Shown: positions 1 through 7,711 of the stretch, piece by piece
Numbering within the stretch: the first letter of the stretch is position 1
Layout: each line of letters begins with the position of its first letter
Source of the DNA: Angelakisella sp.
Lineage (GTDB): Bacteria; Bacillota; Clostridia; Oscillospirales; Ruminococcaceae
Assembly: GCA_022795575.1 (NCBI GenBank)
Contig: JAAWGY010000350.1
Coordinates: 1 to 9,829 of the forward strand
Reading direction: 5' to 3'
Length of the DNA stretch: 9,829 nucleotides
Translations under genes and position numbers: made by a program
The notes under the pieces: model-generated
The model's input: the letters and a program-made list of their open reading frames with translations, nothing else
Databases searched by the model: none
What the model was told of the DNA's origin: nothing

Positions 1-96
<96 letters not shown>

Positions 97-99
97 ATC

Positions 100-131
100 A
101 AAAGAGAGCCGCAAAAGTGGTTCTTTTTTGT
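100..131 (+). terminator. Intrinsic terminator after first 5S gene
   Basis: The stem 100-112 pairs with 117-129 around an AAAA loop (113-116), with three G-T pairs, and the 3' arm ends in a run of six T. It begins four bases after the mature 5S end, which is the usual place for an rRNA operon terminator. Confidence 0.8.
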
Positions 132-224
132 TTCATACGTCTTCTCCGCAGCTCTCTAAAATGCTTTCTTAGCTTTGCGAAGAGAAAAAGCAGATTCGTT
201 TTATAGTTGCGGCGAATGGCAGAA

Positions 225-340
<116 letters not shown>

Positions 341-341
341 A

Positions 342-378
342 AAAAATACCTCTCAGTTTTGTACTGAGGGGTATTTTT
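342..378. terminator. Bidirectional intrinsic terminator between 5S gene and CRISPR array
   Basis: A long hairpin pairs 342-357 with 363-378 around a TTTGT loop, with one T-G pair. Its base is an A-run on the left and a T-run on the right, so each strand reads as a stem followed by T residues. On the plus strand it ends 5S transcription. On the minus strand it lies about 34 nt beyond the last degenerate CRISPR repeat and could end the precursor crRNA. Confidence 0.8.
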
Positions 379-411
379 GTATTTGCTTGGATGGTTTGTA
401 TTATTTGCAGG

Positions 412-443
412 AGTTTTGATCCTGTTCCTGCGCAGGGGGCGAC
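412..443 (-). repeat. Degenerate terminal CRISPR repeat (leader-distal end)
   Basis: The right half, 430-443, is identical to the consensus (GCGCAGGGGGCGAC). The left half matches at only about 8 of 18 positions and has lost ATTTCAATCCCC. In the minus-strand transcript the cleavage-proximal ATTGAAAT end is therefore gone. A decayed last repeat is usual at the oldest end of an array. The spacer next to it is 444-478. Confidence 0.85.
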
Positions 444-871
444 TTACGCCGACAGCGTCAGCGGTTGTGCATATTGACGTTTCAATCCCCGCCCCCGCGC
501 AGGGGGCGACGCTGTAGACGATATTGTCTGCGCCTACTGCGAGGAATTTCAATCCCCGCCCCCGCGCAGGGGGCGACCCGGAAGCCCCTGGGTGGACAGC
601 ACAGAGATTAAATTTCAATCCCAGCCCCCGCGCAGGGGGCGACCGGGATGTTTCCGGCTTTCAGGTAGATGTTATATTTCAATCCCCGCCCCCGCGCAGG
701 GGGCGACAGGCCAACCCCGGGTGGAGATTCCGCCGGGATGATTTCAATCCCCGCCCCCGCGCAGGGGGCGACTGGCACACTAGACATAATGCTTAAAAAT
801 AGGTATATTTCAACCCCCGCCCCCGCGCAGGGGGCGACCCTGATTGGTGGCAAGATTGCTGGGGACACAAA

Positions 872-1236
872 ATTTCAATCCCCGCCCCCACGTAGGGGGC
901 GACCTGATTTCGCCGTTCCATGCGTCCTGATGGAGAAATTTCAATCCCCGCCCCCGCGTAGGGGGCGACCCAAAAAGGCCGTACAAGTTACACATCACAA
1001 GTAGCATTTCAATCCCCGCCACCGCGTAGGGGGCGACCAGATGGGGTGGACAGATGTAAAAGTAATTGTCATATCAATCCCCGCCCCCGCATAGGGGGCG
1101 ACTTTTGAAGCTCTCCGCTGCGGCTTTGTTTTGGGAGATTTCAATCCCCGCCCCCGCATAGGGGGCGACTTCTTACACCCCCTCCACAAAATCAATAACT
1201 CGGAATTTCAATCCCCGCCCCCGCGCGGGGGGCGAC
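872..1236 (-). repeat. Block of six consecutive loop-variant CRISPR repeats
   Basis: Counting repeat positions on the plus strand, the repeats at 872, 938, 1006, 1071 and 1138 all have T instead of C at position 22. The one at 872 also has A at 19, those at 1071 and 1138 also have A at 21, and the one at 1205 has G at 23. These changes fall in the hairpin loop and leave the CGCCCCC/GGGGGCG stem intact. The exceptions are one stem change at 1006 (A at 16) and one outside change at 1071 (A at 3). Isolated variants elsewhere are at 479 (G1), 612 (A12), 807 (C8) and 2594 (T18). Confidence 0.9.
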
Positions 1237-4200
1237 AAAGGGGGCTGGTGGATCTAACCCTCCAAATCAATTTCAATCCCCGCCCCCGCGCAGGGGGCGA
1301 CTTGTCCGGATAGGCCGGGATGCCGAAACCAGAGAAATTTCAATCCCCGCCCCCGCGCAGGGGGCGACGGGTGGGCACACTGACACTAAGCCAAACTAAC
1401 GTTATTTCAATCCCCGCCCCCGCGCAGGGGGCGACGATGTTTGAGCAGGGATTTAAGGCGATCTGCTATGAATTTCAATCCCCGCCCCCGCGCAGGGGGC
1501 GACCGCCCCCATGTTGCCGTTGATAGCCTTCTGGAGGATTTCAATCCCCGCCCCCGCGCAGGGGGCGACCGCTCGGCCCTTCCGCCTCACCGCTTAGAGA
1601 CGGATTTCAATCCCCGCCCCCGCGCAGGGGGCGACCAAAGAGTACCGCCTGCTCCGCAAGGTTACACAGATTTCAATCCCCGCCCCCGCGCAGGGGGCGA
1701 CACCCAAAACCGAAAAGCCGGCAGAGGGCGAAAACTATTTCAATCCCCGCCCCCGCGCAGGGGGCGACCTTGCCGAAGTGAAGAAACAAGTCGAAATTGA
1801 TAATTTCAATCCCCGCCCCCGCGCAGGGGGCGACCCCTTCCCTGCTTACTTCTTGGCTGCCGGCACCGATTTCAATCCCCGCCCCCGCGCAGGGGGCGAC
1901 TGCGGACCCCGGGAACCCCTTGGGGGGTGAACCGATTTCAATCCCCGCCCCCGCGCAGGGGGCGACAACACTGATGGACAAAAAGCTGGAGCCTATCAAA
2001 ATTTCAATCCCCGCCCCCGCGCAGGGGGCGACAAACTGCCACCCCCCTTTCCATATTGATTCAGCATTTCAATCCCCGCCCCCGCGCAGGGGGCGACACC
2101 GTCCCCTTTCAGAACGTCGTATAAATTTCAGATTTCAATCCCCGCCCCCGCGCAGGGGGCGACGAGGCCATCAAAGGCCCCGGAAGCGTGGAGTATTATT
2201 TCAATCCCCGCCCCCGCGCAGGGGGCGACTGACAGCCTCAAGCAGCCGCAGACGGCCAAGAAATTTCAATCCCCGCCCCCGCGCAGGGGGCGACCTTATC
2301 TGTGTCTGAATAACCCTCATAGCTTTGTTATTTCAATCCCCGCCCCCGCGCAGGGGGCGACTCCAGGGTAGACCAGAAACTGGAGAGCATCGACATTTCA
2401 ATCCCCGCCCCCGCGCAGGGGGCGACGCCGGTGGCGCAGACGCCGCTATCCACAAAGGCGATTTCAATCCCCGCCCCCGCGCAGGGGGCGACATACTCAT
2501 CCTCTACAATGCCGCCATCATATTTAATTTCAATCCCCGCCCCCGCGCAGGGGGCGACCTGCTTTCTTCATCTATCATGTAATCGCCATCCCTATTTCAA
2601 TCCCCGCCCCTGCGCAGGGGGCGACTCCATCCTTTAGGATAGGAAATAATACATACTCTTGATTTCAATCCCCGCCCCCGCGCAGGGGGCGACTCAAGCC
2701 GGAAGAGGTTCAGGCGTGGGAGGAACATTTCAATCCCCGCCCCCGCGCAGGGGGCGACTGAAGACTTTACTGCTTTGGCTCTTGCAATCACATTTCAATC
2801 CCCGCCCCCGCGCAGGGGGCGACAAGTGTCGGCGATTGCACCGTTAGGGCTATCTCTATTTCAATCCCCGCCCCCGCGCAGGGGGCGACATAGTCCCGAA
2901 ACCTGATTCCGTTCGGGATATCATTTCAATCCCCGCCCCCGCGCAGGGGGCGACGTCGACGTCCCGGAGGTGTTCTGCCTGATCCACGATTTCAATCCCC
3001 GCCCCCGCGCAGGGGGCGACTCCTCCTCTGTGATTTTTCGCTTTTGTCCACAGTATTTCAATCCCCGCCCCCGCGCAGGGGGCGACCCGCCGCCCCGAAA
3101 TCATCACCCGATATTTCGGGATTTCAATCCCCGCCCCCGCGCAGGGGGCGACACACCCCGGACGGCATTTTCCAGGCCGTTGAAGTTATTTCAATCCCCG
3201 CCCCCGCGCAGGGGGCGACCCGTCCATCCGCATGGATGCCAGCGGAGAAATCAATTTCAATCCCCGCCCCCGCGCAGGGGGCGACGGGTTGCTGGTACGG
3301 CGAGTTGGAAAATATGAGATAATTTCAATCCCCGCCCCCGCGCAGGGGGCGACCGGGCCTCTAAACTGGTCCAACTCTTCAAACCACAATTTCAATCCCC
3401 GCCCCCGCGCAGGGGGCGACGATAGCCCCCCTGAATTGTACCATCCCTCAGAAGGTATTTCAATCCCCGCCCCCGCGCAGGGGGCGACTGTAACTTTTGC
3501 CCCGGACATCGCATTCAATGAGAATTTCAATCCCCGCCCCCGCGCAGGGGGCGACTGCTCCCATCTCAAGTGCCGTAGTCCCCGGCAAATTTCAATCCCC
3601 GCCCCCGCGCAGGGGGCGACATGAGCGCATCCGGCCTGCCTACCCGGCAGACCAATTTCAATCCCCGCCCCCGCGCAGGGGGCGACCAAACCATGATTTA
3701 GCGGCATCTAATGTAATTGCAGATTTCAATCCCCGCCCCCGCGCAGGGGGCGACGTCCGTATGCGGTCAGTCTGGATTTTCTGATTGTATTTCAATCCCC
3801 GCCCCCGCGCAGGGGGCGACGCGCCCCGTGGGAATTGAGAAAGACGGACAACGGATTTCAATCCCCGCCCCCGCGCAGGGGGCGACGGAGAATGCAGAGG
3901 GGGCAAAAAATAGGAGGTAAATTTCAATCCCCGCCCCCGCGCAGGGGGCGACCTCAAGGGGGCGGAACTTACGGGGGCTAACCTCCATTTCAATCCCCGC
4001 CCCCGCGCAGGGGGCGACCCGTTGCCGCTGCTACCAACGCTGCAACGACAACATTTCAATCCCCGCCCCCGCGCAGGGGGCGACGCGTCACCGGCAAGGT
4101 GGACCTCAACACGGCTTAATTTCAATCCCCGCCCCCGCGCAGGGGGCGACCCCACCCCTCGGGTAGCCCCTGTACCGCGCTAACATTTCAATCCCCGCCC

Positions 4201-4600
4201 CCGCGCAGGGGGCGACGGTTTCGAGTGGCGCAATCCTCCTGGGCGATGGTATTTCAATCCCCGCCCCCGCGCAGGGGGCGACGGCATCTGCTGTGGTGTG
4301 ATTATGGAGCACCTCATTTCAATCCCCGCCCCCGCGCAGGGGGCGACTGTACTTTTCTGCCAGCTCTTTTGTGGTTAACAGATTTCAATCCCCGCCCCCG
4401 CGCAGGGGGCGACGGCGGTACCTTTGATTGGTTTGCTTTCCTGTCTGATTTCAATCCCCGCCCCCGCGCAGGGGGCGACGTGGGCGATATCCTCATTGTA
4501 GCAGAGGGCGCAAATTTCAATCCCCGCCCCCGCGCAGGGGGCGACAGCAAAACTACCCAAAATCCCCGCTACCCACTTGTCCAAAACACACAAAACACCT

Positions 4601-4661
4601 CCCAACTACCCACAACCCCCCAGCGTAACCCCGCCCCGCCTGCCCTGCCCCTAACACCCCC
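4601..4661 (-). other. Potential G-quadruplex cluster in the CRISPR leader
   Basis: Read on the minus strand, G-tracts of three or more lie at 4661-4657, 4651-4648, 4645-4643, 4637-4634, 4632-4629, 4621-4616, 4611-4609 and 4603-4601. The loops between them are 5, 2, 5, 1, 7, 4 and 5 nt, so any four neighbouring tracts satisfy the usual G3+N1-7 rule. The G-rich strand has the same sense as the precursor crRNA, so the structure could form in RNA or in displaced DNA. That it folds in the cell is inference. Confidence 0.6.
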
Positions 4662-4673
4662 AACACAAACCGC

Positions 4674-4720
4674 CGGTGCGAACCTCCCGGCCTCCCGCTG
4701 TGCGCTTCCCCTTCGCACCG
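4674..4720. repeat. 9-bp inverted repeat in the leader
   Basis: CGGTGCGAA (4674-4682) is an exact inverted copy of TTCGCACCG (4712-4720), with 29 nt between them. No T-run follows on either strand, so it does not look like a normal terminator for cas2. It may be a structural or protein-binding element. Confidence 0.55.
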
Positions 4721-4745
4721 CTGTACCCCTACAGCCAAGCTGTAC
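4720..4745. repeat. Overlapping direct and inverted GCTGTAC repeats in the leader
   Basis: GCTGTAC occurs at 4720-4726 and again at 4739-4745, 19 nt apart start to start. Between them lies the inverted copy TACAGC (4730-4735), which can pair with either neighbour: CTGTA-CCCC-TACAG or TACAGC-CAA-GCTGTA. Two sites about two helical turns apart resemble an operator, but no regulator is identifiable. Confidence 0.5.
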
Positions 4746-4817
4746 ACTTGCGGCACCAGCGCCTTGGCCTCCACCGTGTTCGCTCGCCACTACTTACGCT
4801 CGCAGCAAAGCCACCCC

Positions 4818-5108
4818 TCACAGCATCAGCACCCCTTCCGGCTCATAGCCTGCCTTGGCCCCGATATGCTCAATCCGCCCCTGATACCGGTTCCCTAAGT
4901 TGTAAAACCGCAGGCTGTCCTTGCCCTTGTCAATCAGCCCTTCCAGCCTGTGCTTCAGCATGGCGTACTGCGCGGCGTCCAGCAGACACTCGAAGACCGA
5001 GTTCTGCACCCGCTGCCCGTAGTTGACACACTCCTTGGCCACTTTCCGCAGGCGCTTCCGGCCGGCGGCGTCTTCGGTGTTGACGTCGTAGGTGATGAGT
5101 ACCAGCAT
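4818..5108 (-). CDS. cas2: CRISPR-associated endonuclease Cas2
   Basis: This 96-residue protein is the normal size for Cas2, the dimeric ferredoxin-fold partner that bridges two Cas1 dimers in the spacer integration complex. The N-terminal strand MLVLITYDVNTEDAAGRKRL carries the conserved aspartate (D8, in ITYDV). It is followed by RVQNSVFECLL (residues 33-43) and the C-terminal beta strand ending GYEPEGVLML. I chose the ATG at 5108 because GAGGTGA (5114-5120) lies 5 nt upstream. The frame stays open further upstream to 5375, but that part only shadows cas1. The gene starts 10 nt after the cas1 stop, and its ribosome binding site overlaps that stop, which suggests coupled translation. It is the last cas gene before the leader. 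Confidence 0.97.
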   Translation of the reverse strand: MLVLITYDVNTEDAAGRKRLRKVAKECVNYGQRVQNSVFECLLDAAQYAMLKHRLEGLIDKGKDSLRFYNLGNRYQGRIEHIGAKAGYEPEGVLML

Positions 5109-5113
5109 CCTTG

Positions 5114-5120
5114 TCACCTC
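5114..5120 (-). promoter_or_regulatory. Ribosome binding site of cas2
   Basis: GAGGTGA lies 5 nt before the ATG at 5108 and overlaps the cas1 stop codon (5119-5121). It fixes the cas2 start. Confidence 0.75.
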
Positions 5121-6150
5121 ATTTCCAGAAAAAGGGCGGGTATTCCTCCAGGTCCCCCCGGAGATACCGGGCCAGCAGCAACGCCTGGATGTGGGGCGCC
5201 AGCCCCCAGGGGATCTTTTCCTCCAAAAAGGGATGGGTGATGACCTCCCGCTTGCGCTGCTGCCAGGCCGAGAGCAGCTGCCGCCGGGCCTCGTCGGTGA
5301 GGAGCACCGCCCCGCTTTCCTGGCAGCGGAAGTGTCCGCCTTGGATGGTCCGGTTGTTGATGAGGGAGAGGACAAAGCGGTCCGCCATGGGTACCCGCAG
5401 CTCCTCCATCAGGTCCAGGGCCAGGGAGGTCCGCCCGGGGCGGTCCCGGTGGAGGAACCCCACATAGGCGTCCAGGCCCACCCCCTCCAGGGCGGCGGCG
5501 CAGTCGTTGGCCAGGAGGGTGTAGGCGAAGGAGAGCAGGGCGTTGAACCGGTCCAAAGGCGGCCGCCGGGAGCGCTCCCGAAAGAAAAACGACTCCTTTT
5601 CCCGGAGGATCAGCTGGTCCAGCACCCCAAAGTAGAGGGTAGCGGCGGCGCCCTCCAGCCCCCGGAGGCTTTCCAGGCTGTCGCACAGGGATACATCCCG
5701 GCAGAGGCCGGCCAAGGCGGCAGAGGCTTCCTTGAGGGCCGGGACATCCACCTGGAGGGGATGGTCCCGGGTGGCCCGCTCCAGGCTCCACCGGCTGTTG
5801 TAGAGCTTGCCCAGGATGAAATTCCGGGCGGTGCGGCAGCTGGCGGACGGATCGTCGGAGAGGCGGTACTGGGCCTTGCGCAGCAGCACATTCCCCCGGT
5901 CCTCCCCAGTGACCCGGGCCAAAAACCGCCCGTTGGGGGTGAAGAAGCAAAGCCCCACCCCCCGCTTGGCGCAGCCCCCCATCAGGGCGGGGCTGGCCCC
6001 CTTGTACCCAAAGTACAGGACCATCTCCAGGGTGTGGAGGGGAAACCGTCCCAGCTCCTTCTCCTCCATCAGGATGAGGATATTCTCCCCCTCCAGGGCC
6101 AGATAGCTTTCCGGGGTGAGGACAAACAGGGTGTTCAGAAGCTTCCTCAT
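5119..6150 (-). CDS. cas1: CRISPR-associated integrase Cas1 (type I-C)
   Basis: Cas1, 343 residues, is the metal-dependent integrase that inserts new spacers at the first repeat. It has the usual N-terminal beta domain (about 1-90) and helical C-terminal domain. The expected metal ligands are present: E166 in GLEGAAATLYF, H234 in GFLHRDRPGRTSLALDLMEE, and E249 of the DLMEE motif, with the same H-to-E spacing of 15 as in other Cas1 families. The I-C Cas1 signatures FNALLSFAYTLL (202-213) and GLDAYVGFLH are also clear. The start at 6150 has AAGGAGGT (6159-6166) at 8 nt and overlaps the cas4 stop by ATGA. It should work with the adjacent Cas4 and Cas2. No key residue is missing, so it looks active. 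Confidence 0.98.
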   Translation of the reverse strand: MRKLLNTLFVLTPESYLALEGENILILMEEKELGRFPLHTLEMVLYFGYKGASPALMGGCAKRGVGLCFFTPNGRFLARVTGEDRGNVLLRKAQYRLSDDPSASCRTARNFILGKLYNSRWSLERATRDHPLQVDVPALKEASAALAGLCRDVSLCDSLESLRGLEGAAATLYFGVLDQLILREKESFFFRERSRRPPLDRFNALLSFAYTLLANDCAAALEGVGLDAYVGFLHRDRPGRTSLALDLMEELRVPMADRFVLSLINNRTIQGGHFRCQESGAVLLTDEARRQLLSAWQQRKREVITHPFLEEKIPWGLAPHIQALLLARYLRGDLEEYPPFFWK

Positions 6151-6821
6151 CCTTCGGGACCTCCTTCCTCCAGATGGCTGCGGATATACGCCCCCGGGGA
6201 GCGCCTGCTACAGAGCCTGGGCAGGCAGAGCTCCCGGAGGGAGCAGCTGCCGCAGCCCTTGCCGGGCTTTGCGCTGGGGGTGTGGCCCCGGCGGTGGTAT
6301 TGGTGCATCTCCGCGAGCAGCTCCGCCACCTGGCCCCGGAGGGCGTCGGTAAAGGGAACCTCCTCCCGGCGGCGGGTTTCCCCGTAGTAAAGATACCCCG
6401 CAGGCACCGGACAGGCCAGCATCTCCTCCAGACAGATCCCCTGGGCGCAGAGCTGGAGCCGGTCGGCGTCGTTTGCCTTGGGGCGGCCCCGCTTGTACTC
6501 CACCGGCGTTGGGAGCCAAAGCCCCTCCCGCCCCCGGAGAGGAACCCCCTCTGGGGAGGCGCGGAGCTCCACCACGTCGCAGGCCCCGGTGACGCCTAAG
6601 ACAGCGGAGGAGATCCGCAGCCCCCGGACCACCAGCAGATCCCCGCGCTTTTCGGCAAAGCCGTCGTTGTGGGCGTTTTGGTGGAGGATCTGCCCCTGGG
6701 TGGTGAGGAGGTTTTCCCGCCACTGCCCCTCCAGGTCAATAAGGCCCCACTGGCGGCGGCAGAAGGCGAAGTGCTGGAGGCCGGAGAGCTGGAGGTACTC
6801 CTCCTCCTGGTAGCGGCTCAT
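6147..6821 (-). CDS. cas4: CRISPR-associated Cas4 nuclease
   Basis: Cas4, 224 residues, is a RecB-family nuclease with an iron-sulfur cluster. In type I-C it helps choose and trim prespacers next to the correct PAM before Cas1-Cas2 integrates them. The cluster cysteines are C21 (FAFCRRQW) and C190, C193 and C199 (CGSCSLRELC). The nuclease core is visible as H47 (ILHQNAH), D82 (GACDVVE), E108 and K110 (PVEYKRG) and the motif III Q123 (RLQLCAQG). A further cysteine, C204, is not needed for the usual set. The start at 6821 overlaps the cas7 stop as ATGA. No good ribosome binding site precedes it, so translation probably depends on cas7. It lies directly before cas1, as in most I-C operons. Confidence 0.97.
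   Translation of the reverse strand: MSRYQEEEYLQLSGLQHFAFCRRQWGLIDLEGQWRENLLTTQGQILHQNAHNDGFAEKRGDLLVVRGLRISSAVLGVTGACDVVELRASPEGVPLRGREGLWLPTPVEYKRGRPKANDADRLQLCAQGICLEEMLACPVPAGYLYYGETRRREEVPFTDALRGQVAELLAEMHQYHRRGHTPSAKPGKGCGSCSLRELCLPRLCSRRSPGAYIRSHLEEGGPEG
6159..6166 (-). promoter_or_regulatory. Ribosome binding site of cas1
   Basis: AAGGAGGT lies 8 nt before the cas1 ATG, inside the end of cas4. This near-perfect site means cas1 can start independently despite the ATGA overlap. Confidence 0.8.
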
Positions 6822-7711
6822 CCGCGGCGCTGGCAGGTGACGCCCTGGGGCAGGGCGGCCTCGTCCACCGCGACGGTGTAGTCCTGGTAGCGCCGGGGGG
6901 CGGCGGAGGGATCCCGGCGCTCCACCGTCACCAGATCAAAGAGCCTGTGGGCGGGTGCGCAGCCCATGGCGCTGTCGTGGCGGAAGATGATCAGCTCCCG
7001 AACCGCCATCTTGCCCCGGGCGGCGGAGTGGTCGTCCTCAAACATATTCAGGATGGCCTCCCACAGCAGCTCCAGGTCCTCCTCCGAAAAGCCGGTGGTC
7101 TTTTTGGCCAGATTGGCGGAAACGTAGCCCTCGCAGCGGTAGAGGCCGTAGGGGACGATGTATTTGCGCCCCATCTCGGTGCCCTTGCGCTCGGCGTCGC
7201 TCTCGGTGGTGATGGCCACCCGGGTGATGGTCACTTCCTGGGGGACCACCGGGTCCACCGACCGGGCAAAGCTCAGCTGTACCGGTCCCCGGACCTGGCC
7301 GCAGTTGAGGTTGCCCTTGACAAAGGTGGTCATCACCGCCCCAAAGGTGCGGATGTCAAAGAAGTTTTTGCACATAAACTGTAACACCAACCGGTCCAGC
7401 TCCGGGTTTTCCTTTTTGGCGGCCTTCAGCGCCTTTTCGTCGTCAATCTGGAGATAGCGCAGGGCCTCCCGGTCGCTGCGGTTCAGGGGCACCCCGTCCT
7501 TGATGTAGATGCGGAAGCCCTCTGCGTCCTCCTTTACCGCCTCCACATAGTTGCGGATCTTCCGCTTAAGGCATACATCGGTGACGATGCCCAGGCCGGT
7601 TTCCGGGTCGGTGCGGGGGAGGTTGCCGGCGTCGGGGTCTCCGTTGGGGTTGCCGTTTTCCACATCAAATAAAATCACAAAGTCGTAACGGTTTTTGATT
7701 GCCTCAGCCAT
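6818..7711 (-). CDS. cas7c: Cascade backbone subunit Cas7 (Csd2 family, type I-C)
   Basis: Cas7, 297 residues, is the RRM-fold protein that polymerises along the crRNA and forms the backbone of the interference complex. Csd2 hallmarks are FDVENGNPNGDPDAGNLPR (15-33), VTDVCLKRKIRNYV (43-56), NFFDIRTFGAVM (116-127), GQVRGPVQLSFARSVDPV (138-155) and RKYIVPYGLYRCEGY (182-196). The length is normal for the family. The ATG at 7711 has GAGGAGG (7721-7727) at 9 nt and overlaps the end of cas8c by 8 nt. It is followed by cas4 with an ATGA overlap. Its strong site fits the need for several Cas7 copies per complex, which is inference. Confidence 0.98.
   Translation of the reverse strand: MAEAIKNRYDFVILFDVENGNPNGDPDAGNLPRTDPETGLGIVTDVCLKRKIRNYVEAVKEDAEGFRIYIKDGVPLNRSDREALRYLQIDDEKALKAAKKENPELDRLVLQFMCKNFFDIRTFGAVMTTFVKGNLNCGQVRGPVQLSFARSVDPVVPQEVTITRVAITTESDAERKGTEMGRKYIVPYGLYRCEGYVSANLAKKTTGFSEEDLELLWEAILNMFEDDHSAARGKMAVRELIIFRHDSAMGCAPAHRLFDLVTVERRDPSAAPRRYQDYTVAVDEAALPQGVTCQRRG

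Larger units (their letters stand above)
412..4545 (-). CRISPR. Type I-C CRISPR array, 63 repeats (one degenerate) and 62 spacers
   Basis: There are 62 clear 32-bp repeats, from 479-510 to 4514-4545, plus a decayed one at 412-443. The plus-strand repeat starts ATTTCAATCCCC and ends GGGGGCGAC. On the minus strand it starts GTCGCCCCC and ends GGGGATTGAAAT, the typical I-C repeat form, so transcription is minus-strand, the same as the cas genes. Inside each repeat CGCCCCC pairs with GGGGGCG around a 5-nt loop, giving the hairpin that Cas5d is expected to recognise. Spacers are 32-36 bp, mostly 34, and no two looked alike by eye. All repeats from 1270 to the leader end match the consensus except 2594-2625, which has one change. 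Variants cluster at the far end, which also marks 4545 as the young, leader-proximal end. Several spacers have open reading frames through their whole length, consistent with phage or plasmid coding targets. Confidence 0.99.
4546..4817 (-). promoter_or_regulatory. CRISPR leader region between cas2 and the array
   Basis: This 272-bp gap without a credible gene lies between the cas2 stop and the first repeat. It should hold the precursor crRNA promoter and the site that directs new spacers to the first repeat. Its array-proximal half (4546-4670) has very few G on the plus strand, so the transcribed-sense minus strand is rich in G and T. It contains TGGGTAG three times (minus strand: 4553-4559, 4569-4575, 4606-4612), a tandem CAAAACAC pair (plus strand: 4582-4589, 4591-4598), a series of G-tracts, and palindromes at 4674-4745. 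I could not find a sigma-70-type -35/-10 pair of good quality. The promoter position is therefore unknown, and read-through from cas2 is possible. Confidence 0.85.

Noticed and set aside
175..207. Possible promoter for the second 5S gene (TTGCGA at 175-180 and TATAGT at 202-207)
   Set aside because: The spacing is 21 nt, too long for a standard sigma-70 promoter. It is not reported as a feature.
2427..2460. Spacer reading GGADAAIHKG, reminiscent of a macro-domain motif
   Set aside because: The match is short, lacks the following AAG residues, and cannot be told from chance without finding the protospacer.
4553..4790. Two 73-codon minus-strand frames in the leader
   Set aside because: They have low-complexity Gly/Val/Arg-rich translations, no ribosome binding site of note, and overlap the G-tract region. 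They are better explained as leader.
5109..5375. An 89-residue upstream extension of cas2
   Set aside because: The typical Cas2 N-terminus MLVLITYDV starts at 5108 with its own ribosome binding site, and the extension only shadows cas1.
5092..6387. 431-codon open frame on the plus strand
   Set aside because: It lies antisense to cas2, cas1 and cas4, whose motifs are clear. It is a codon-bias shadow in GC-rich DNA.
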